From DASQZT01 sp963728965 (GTDB lineage Bacteria; Acidobacteriota; Terriglobia; Bryobacterales; Bryobacteraceae), in the NCBI GenBank assembly GCA_963728965.1, contig CAVSMH010000012.1, forward strand, positions 372,001 to 436,000: a stretch of 64,000 bases of DNA. The letters run 5' to 3'. Below are positions 58,859-64,000 of the stretch, piece after piece. How positions within the stretch are numbered: the first letter of the stretch is position 1; every line of letters begins with the position of its first letter. Both the position numbers and the translations under genes were made by a program. The notes under the pieces are model-generated. The model saw nothing but the letters and a program-made list of their open reading frames with translations, made no database searches and was not told where the DNA came from.

Positions 58859-59077
58859 ATGCCTAGCATCATAACGCAAATGGAGTATTTCAGACCCTAT
58901 GCTCTAATACCTTTCCTTTCGTCGCCGATACGGTCTGTGTGATGTCGCTTCAGACCCCTACCAATTGCCGCGACGGGTAGGGAAGAACACATCCGTGCCG
59001 AAATGTTTTGGCGGGGGGCGACAGGAGGTGTCCATCTGGTACATAATAAGGTTCTTTGCGCGGTGTCGGGATCATTC

Positions 59078-61036
59078 ATGGAACAGACTGCTCCACCAAA
59101 GCTCGCCATCATCATCCAGCAAGGCAAAGTCCTTGATTTCATTGACGGAACGACCCAACGCCAGGAAACGCCGGAAGAATACGTCCGGCAGGAAATCGCC
59201 AAGTCTCTGGTGAGGGAATACCGGTACGAAAAGGCGTCAATCGAAGTCGAGTTCGTTGTCCGTGTGGGAGTCCGCAAGCCGCGTGCCGATCTCGTGATCT
59301 TCCCCGTAGGCGTCGATCACAAGCAAGAGAACGCCCTAATCGTCGTGGAGTGCAAGTCGGCCAAGATAAAATCCGCCGACAAAAAGGATGGAGTCGGACA
59401 ACTCCAGAGCTACATGGCGGCATGTCCAAGCGTCACTTACGGAATGTGGACCAATGGCGTGGAGCGATTCTGCTACCGCCGTGTGGACAAAGCGGGACAG
59501 GTCCATTTCGAAGACGTTCCCGACATTCCTGAGTTCGGGCGGGATGAAGAGGCGGAAGACCGCCCCCGATTCGATCAACTGAAGCCGGCAACTTCGGACG
59601 CATTGCTTTTCGCGTTCCGCCGCTGCCACAACTATATTGCGGGAAATCAGGGATTGCAGAAGCCGCAGGCGTTCTGGGAATTGCTCAAGCTGATTTTCTG
59701 CAAGATCCATGATGAGCGGCACAACGATGAGGTAGAGTTTTACGCAGCCGCCAACGAACGTCACGGTCTGAACGGACCGTTGAAGGTTCAGAAACGCATC
59801 GAAAATCTGTTCAGCCAAGTCAAAGACGACTATCCGACAATTTTCAAGAAATCGGAAAGCGTGGATCTGAAGCCTGGGGTTCTGGCGTATCTGGTTTCGC
59901 AACTCCAGATGTATTCCCTGCTTGAGAGCGACATAGACGTTAAGGGGCGCGCGTACGAGGAAATCGTTGGCTCGAATCTACGCGGTGATCGGGGCGAGTT
60001 CTTTACACCCCGGAATATTTGCCGCATGGCCGTAGCCATGATCGATCCCACGGAAAAGCAGTTGATACTTGATCCCGCGTGCGGGACTGGCGGGTTTCTG
60101 ATAACCGCCATGAATCAGGTCATCGAAAAAATTCGTGCGGCTGAGTTGGCGAAGTGGGGCAACAATATCACGCGGGCAGAAGAAGCAATCAAGGCCCGAA
60201 TAAAGAAATTTGCTGAACAGTTCATCGTCGGCATGGACTTCAACCCCGAACTCGTAAAGGCCTCAAAAATGAACATGGTCATGAACAACGACGGGGCTGG
60301 GGGGCTTTTTCAGGCCAATTCACTCGAAGCACCTCCTAGCTGGGAACCCGATCTAGTTGCCCGCAAGTTGATGGGTCGGGTTGATGTTCTGTTTACGAAT
60401 CCGCCTTTCGGTTCGAAGATCCCGGTCGAAGATCCTTCAATTCTGGAGCAGTACGATCTAGGGCACGCATGGAACTACGACAAGTCGGCAGACCGTTGGA
60501 CAAAAACGGCTGTTGTCCAGAAATCGCAGCCGCCTGAGATCCTTTTCATTGAGCGATGCGTTAAATTTCTCAAGGCGGGTACGGGTCGAATGGCAATTGT
60601 CCTGCCTGACGGCATTTTGGGATCGCCGGGGCTGGGTTATGTGCGGGAATGGATTCTGCAAAACACTCGTGTACTGGCGAGCATCGACCTGCACCCGGAC
60701 ACGTTTCAGCCTGACGTGAGCATTCAAACCAGTGTGCTGGTTCTACAACGTAAGCCCGATCAGTTGATTGCAGTCGAAACGGCTGCGCAGAGGATCAACG
60801 ACTATTCGGTTTTCATGGCCGTGGGAAACCACGTCGGTCACGACAAACGGGGAAACCGGACATACGTTCGTGACGCCAAAGGGAATGAGGTGATTGAAGA
60901 GGCTGAGGAATTGGTCAAAGATTGGGACAACGGTACGCCTACCTACCGGAAACAGACAACCCGGAAAAAGGTATCTGACGACAACACGCTCCAGATCGCA
61001 CAGGAGTTCCATCGATGGCTCTCCGAGCAAGACTAG
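59078..61036 (+). CDS. restriction endonuclease-methyltransferase fusion (BcgI A-subunit-like)
   Basis: ATG 59078 (MEQTAPPKLAIIIQQGKVLD) is preferred to 59003. The first 180 residues are an HSDR_N-type nuclease with a PD-(D/E)xK core: RKPRADLVIF, then LIVVECKSAK, then QSYMAACPSVTYGMWTNG. A type I-like N6-adenine methylase follows: FFTPRNICRM, motif I DPACGTGGFL and motif IV FTNPPFG. No DEAD translocase is present. A 652-aa nuclease-methylase chain with a separate specificity gene matches type IIB BcgI architecture. It overlaps the S gene by 22 bp. Confidence 0.85.
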   Translation: MEQTAPPKLAIIIQQGKVLDFIDGTTQRQETPEEYVRQEIAKSLVREYRYEKASIEVEFVVRVGVRKPRADLVIFPVGVDHKQENALIVVECKSAKIKSADKKDGVGQLQSYMAACPSVTYGMWTNGVERFCYRRVDKAGQVHFEDVPDIPEFGRDEEAEDRPRFDQLKPATSDALLFAFRRCHNYIAGNQGLQKPQAFWELLKLIFCKIHDERHNDEVEFYAAANERHGLNGPLKVQKRIENLFSQVKDDYPTIFKKSESVDLKPGVLAYLVSQLQMYSLLESDIDVKGRAYEEIVGSNLRGDRGEFFTPRNICRMAVAMIDPTEKQLILDPACGTGGFLITAMNQVIEKIRAAELAKWGNNITRAEEAIKARIKKFAEQFIVGMDFNPELVKASKMNMVMNNDGAGGLFQANSLEAPPSWEPDLVARKLMGRVDVLFTNPPFGSKIPVEDPSILEQYDLGHAWNYDKSADRWTKTAVVQKSQPPEILFIERCVKFLKAGTGRMAIVLPDGILGSPGLGYVREWILQNTRVLASIDLHPDTFQPDVSIQTSVLVLQRKPDQLIAVETAAQRINDYSVFMAVGNHVGHDKRGNRTYVRDAKGNEVIEEAEELVKDWDNGTPTYRKQTTRKKVSDDNTLQIAQEFHRWLSEQD

Positions 61037-62478
61037 TAGCCCCGCCTCCTGAGCCAAGACAGGTTTGGCCGTGGCACACCGTCAAGAGCGGAAGTTTCTC
61101 CGCATCGGCGTTGCTGGCGGGTGACCGCCGAATGGAGGCCGAAACCTACCTTTCCTCGGGTTATGGAATTCGGCAGGCGATTGAAGCCAAACCGAACGGC
61201 TGGACTCCATTCAGCCAAGTGGCGCGGGCATGGATGCCAGGGCGTCTGAAGGGCATTCAAGTCTCACGTGAATTCGGCACACCTTTTCTTGCAGCAACGC
61301 AAGTCTTTGATGTTCGCCCCGTTCCACGTAAATGGCTGTCACTTGAGCGTACCAGCGATGTGAAGAATCGGTTCGTTGCTCAAGGCACGATTCTCGTGAC
61401 TTGCTCAGGTGCCGTGGGTCGCCCAACTTTGGCGTACGGGCCTCTCGAACGCACGCTCATTTCCCACGACTTGTTGCGAATCGAGCCATTGGAAGAGCGA
61501 AACAGGGGCTGGGTCTACGCCTATCTTCATTCCCCGCAAACCAGGGCGATGGCAACCGGCACGCATTATGGGCATATCATCAAGCACCTCGAAACAACGC
61601 ACATTGATGCGCTGCCCATTCCAGAAATTGATGATAGTGGCGCGACGGATTTCAATCGCCGGTTAGCTGAGATCCTAAAGCTGCGCAATGATGGATATCG
61701 TCTGACACTGGAGGCCGAGGCTGTTTTCGAGAAGGCAATCGGGCCGATCAAAGTGAAAGGCTGGGGAGAGCAAGGCTTCAGCGTAAAGGCTTCCAAGGCC
61801 TTCATGAGTGGCCGACGGCGGATGGATGCGACTGTCCACAATCCCGGTGTTGCGGCAATCCGCAAGCACCTCGCAAAGAACGGCTCAGGATTCACCACGG
61901 TTTCTGAAGCGGGTTACGATGTCTGGCTCCCGAGCCGATTTCGCCGGATTCCAGCGTCGGACGGCGTTCTATTGGTAGACAGTGCCGATCTTACGGAAGT
62001 GAATCCCGATCTGACAAAGACAATTGCGGATGGCAACTATGGAGATCCCTACAGAGGTCGTGTCGGAACGGGCTGGATATTGATGGCTCGGTCCGGACAG
62101 ACTTACGGCATCATCGGAACGGCCATACTTGCCGAGAAGGATCTTGAAGGCAAGGTGATATCGGATCATGTGATGCGCATCAAACCGGGGGCAGGCGCTA
62201 AAATGCTCCCAGGTTATCTGATGACGGCTTTGTCTCACCCGATCTTCGGACGGCCACTCGTCAAATCGTTGGCATACGGTTCGAGCATCCCCGAAATCGA
62301 GGTTGCTGATGTCCAGTCGCATCCGGTCGTCCGTCTAAAGTTGGCTGAGGAAACCGAAATCGCAAACCTAGCGCAGAAAGCAGCTACGGCACGAGCGACG
62401 GCGGATATTCTTGAACGCGGTATCACGGCTGATGCTGACGTGATAATGAATCGGTTCATTGCGTACGGAAAGAAGTAA
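61015..62478 (+). CDS. restriction-modification specificity subunit (HsdS-like)
   Basis: The 487-residue protein has two half-repeats, each a target-recognition domain followed by a helix. TRD1 includes GTILVTCSGAVGRPTLAYGP and HYGHIIKHLETTHIDALPIP. TRD2 includes GTGWILMARSGQTYGIIGTA and SSIPEIEVADVQSHPVVRL. Two TRDs recognise a split DNA target. Its ATG lies inside the end of the nuclease-methylase gene, so both are made together. Last gene before attR. Confidence 0.85.
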   Translation: MALRARLVAPPPEPRQVWPWHTVKSGSFSASALLAGDRRMEAETYLSSGYGIRQAIEAKPNGWTPFSQVARAWMPGRLKGIQVSREFGTPFLAATQVFDVRPVPRKWLSLERTSDVKNRFVAQGTILVTCSGAVGRPTLAYGPLERTLISHDLLRIEPLEERNRGWVYAYLHSPQTRAMATGTHYGHIIKHLETTHIDALPIPEIDDSGATDFNRRLAEILKLRNDGYRLTLEAEAVFEKAIGPIKVKGWGEQGFSVKASKAFMSGRRRMDATVHNPGVAAIRKHLAKNGSGFTTVSEAGYDVWLPSRFRRIPASDGVLLVDSADLTEVNPDLTKTIADGNYGDPYRGRVGTGWILMARSGQTYGIIGTAILAEKDLEGKVISDHVMRIKPGAGAKMLPGYLMTALSHPIFGRPLVKSLAYGSSIPEIEVADVQSHPVVRLKLAEETEIANLAQKAATARATADILERGITADADVIMNRFIAYGKK

Positions 62479-62493
62479 ATAGCAGGTAAAGGA

Positions 62494-62516
62494 CTGTGCC
62501 CACGCTGTGCCCATTG
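62494..62516. repeat. TGTGCCC pair near attR (putative integrase arm sites, right)
   Basis: CTGTGCCC at 62494-62501 and CTGTGCCCATTG at 62505-62516, the second identical to a site near attL. Confidence 0.55.
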
Positions 62517-62591
62517 CACCGAAAACCCGTGATAGTCAGCGATAGTCGTTTTGTATGGAATCAACGGGTTGACTATCCCCGAAAACCCATG

Positions 62592-62605
62592 AAAACACGT
62601 GTTTT
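62592..62605. repeat. perfect palindrome beside attR
   Basis: AAAACACGTGTTTT ends 2 bp before the attR core. CCGAAAACCCGTGA and CCGAAAACCCATGA are near-copies lying just left of it (about 62519 and 62579). Confidence 0.5.
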
Positions 62606-62607
62606 AC

Positions 62608-62679
62608 CTTGAGGTGCTAGCGGGAGCAATCTCGTGGGGGTTCAAGTCCCCCTCTCCGCACCATAGATTATAAAGCAGT
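62608..62679. repeat. attR core repeat (72 bp), tRNA-Leu 3' fragment
   Basis: Identical to 51090-51161, covering the tRNA from the anticodon stem through CCA plus 16 bp. It cannot make a tRNA. Confidence 0.92.
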
Positions 62680-63706
62680 CAGCAGAAAATCGCCGCCGGT
62701 AGGACCGGTGGCCATTTTAAAAACCGCCGATCATTACCGCGACCTGTTTTCGCCGCAGAGCCCAGGGCGATGTCCGCTGCCCGGCAAACCTGGTTGGTCT
62801 GCACTCGGACCAGACAAACCAATACCCGCTTGCCCGCCCGGCGGTTTGAGGCGGAAGATCCTGTCCTAAGGCATCTTGCCTACGGCCTCATCCACTACGT
62901 AGATTCGAAGGTCTACTTCGCCGAGCTGTGGTTGCCTCCCCATCCCAGCGTGTTCCCGGCGCAACTTGGCGGCCCGACTATGCTGCACTGCGGGTTTGCC
63001 GGTCGAGCCTCGCTGACTCGCAGGCTGGGCGCCCAATCGCCTCTAAGGGCGAAACCGGCGCCCAGCCTCTGGGTCGAGCATCCTCCGATTGGCGCAATTC
63101 CTGCCCGGCCTTAGATTCGTCGCCTTCACCCAAGGCCCACTCGGTCGGGAATCTCTCCTTCTTCTGGGCCGCCAACTGGTATGTTGTTGCAGCCATGTCC
63201 CTGCTCCTTGCTCATTCAACAACCGGCTCCAGTGGCGATGATCGCGTCATCTTTCCCGCGACCCTCCGGCTTAAAAAGCGTCAGCACATCGAAGCCACCC
63301 GGAATCGGCACCTCCGCCCCGAGGGGGCTCGCCGGGCGGACGGGAGAAACACGAGCACACCTCGGCGGGGCCGGCAGTCCCGCCCGCGCCTCCAATCCGT
63401 CTCCCGATCTACCATTGACGTGGTCACGCTCGCAGCGGATCTTTCTCCGCCGGATGCGCTGACTGAAATCTTACCCTTCGATACCAGCCGGCGGAACTGG
63501 ACAAATGACTAGCCCTGATTCAGGACAGGGATCCGTGGGGTCGCCCCCGGCCTAATCCCAGAGCTCATTCTCCTTCCTTGCTTTGGCATGGTTCACTTCC
63601 TTCTGAGCCCTGTGATTGCGCGACCCTCCGCGATCCGTCCACCGTCGCAGTCTGCTGTGCAGAGACTGCCGATCCTGCTGCACGCAACGACGCAATGGAC
63701 GGGTAG
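62680..63706. other. intergenic region with a stem-loop, no firm gene
   Basis: About 1 kb with open frames (for example 62770-63114) that show no family pattern. A 12-bp perfect inverted repeat, AGGCTGGGCGCC (63022-63033) with GGCGCCCAGCCT (63057-63068), could form a hairpin with a smaller stem inside its loop. Confidence 0.35.
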
Positions 63707-64000
63707 TCAGAGACCGGAGAAAACGGATTGTTCTGGGGTTGCATTTCCCTCCTCGCGCAGCTCTGCGATCCGGTTCTGCAGCGTGCGCAGACTGATCCCC
63801 AACATCTCGGCAGCGCGTTTGCGATTGCCGCGCACGTGCTCCAGGGTGAGTTTGATGTACGACTTCTCGAGCTTCATGAGCGACTGGCCGGGTTGGAGGA
63901 TGATCGATCCGTCATATCCGTGCGATGGACGGGCATATGGACCCGGCCTCAAGCCGAACACATCAGTAGAGAGGTGCATCAGCCGGATCAAACCTTCGCC
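63707..64000 (-). CDS. C-terminal Fis-type HTH of a regulator, start outside window
   Basis: The minus frame is open to the window edge. Its last 50 residues are a Fis/NtrC-type HTH: LEKSYIKLTLEHVRGNRKRA then AEMLGISLRTLQNRIAELRE. This ends sigma-54-dependent activators and related response regulators. The linker before it (YARPSHGYDGSIILQPGQSL) does not resemble the AAA+ domain, so the class cannot be settled here. Confidence 0.7.
   Translation of the reverse strand, partial: GEGLIRLMHLSTDVFGLRPGPYARPSHGYDGSIILQPGQSLMKLEKSYIKLTLEHVRGNRKRAAEMLGISLRTLQNRIAELREEGNATPEQSVFSGL

Larger units (their letters stand above)
51090..62679. mobile_element. 11.5-kb integrative island at tRNA-Leu
   Basis: The island is bounded by the 72-bp direct repeats. 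Its genes run: a 151-aa unknown, tyrosine integrase (broken), xis-like gene (broken), D5-type helicase, small unknowns, AT-rich tract, serine recombinase (broken), a 92-aa unknown, and a restriction-modification pair. No capsid, tail or conjugation genes are present, so it resembles a phage satellite or a non-conjugative genomic island rather than a full prophage. Confidence 0.88.

Noticed and set aside
62770..63512. Two overlapping plus-strand ORFs after attR
   Set aside because: No recognisable domain, no ribosome site, and composition like non-coding GC-rich DNA; kept only as intergenic.

Overview
The window looks like chromosomal DNA of a GC-rich soil acidobacterium, most likely Bryobacterales/Solibacter-like. 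The reasons are the NHL-repeat protein with the C-terminal domain typical of that group, the many secreted esterases and hydrolases, the futalosine-pathway gene mqnA, and the heavy load of insertion sequences. This assignment is inference from gene content only.

Layout. 1-9350 is accessory DNA in decay. It holds the end of an HNH endonuclease gene, a broken GHKL ATPase joined to a DUF2924 remnant, HTH and prim-pol fragments of a mobile element, small phage-like genes, two truncated insertion sequences (IS630 and IS21) fused to each other, a DNA ligase scrap, and a transglutaminase-like/LysM-like gene whose catalytic Cys half lies inverted next to its His/Asp half. 9900-14330 carries unknown, esterase, START-like and amidase-like genes. 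14620-17407 is a core operon on the minus strand (scpA, scpB, rluB, yccU). 17478-23341 is a minus-strand block with an MBL hydrolase, an 1118-residue protein made of two gluzincin metalloprotease units, a 105-aa protein and a SLATT-type membrane protein. 23866-30211 holds a minimal zincin, cmk-lysC, a LysM protein, and ppiD-dedA ending in a clear terminator. 30286-36077 is a run of secreted hydrolases, a cupin/carboxymuconolactone fusion, an aldo/keto reductase and a divergent AraC regulator. 36205-39917 contains an esterase gene split by a complete 1876-bp IS with a 9-bp target duplication. 40238-51047 is mostly housekeeping (uvrD/pcrA, amino-acid permease, ymdB-like phosphodiesterase, GGDEF cyclase, NHL protein, mqnA, secG).

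51059-51145 is tRNA-Leu(GAG). Its 3' part is repeated perfectly (72 bp) at 62608-62679, bounding an 11.5-kb integrated island. The island carries a broken tyrosine integrase, a broken excisionase-like gene, a D5-type SF3 helicase, small unknown genes, a strikingly AT-rich 300-bp tract, a broken serine recombinase and an intact two-gene restriction-modification system: an endonuclease-methylase fusion plus a specificity subunit, resembling type IIB BcgI. Repeated TGTGCCC motifs near both ends and before the integrase look like integrase arm sites. The recombination genes are ruined by frameshifts while the helicase and restriction genes are intact, so the island looks fixed in place with its defence cargo kept. 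The right edge holds the C-terminal Fis-type HTH of a regulator running off the window.
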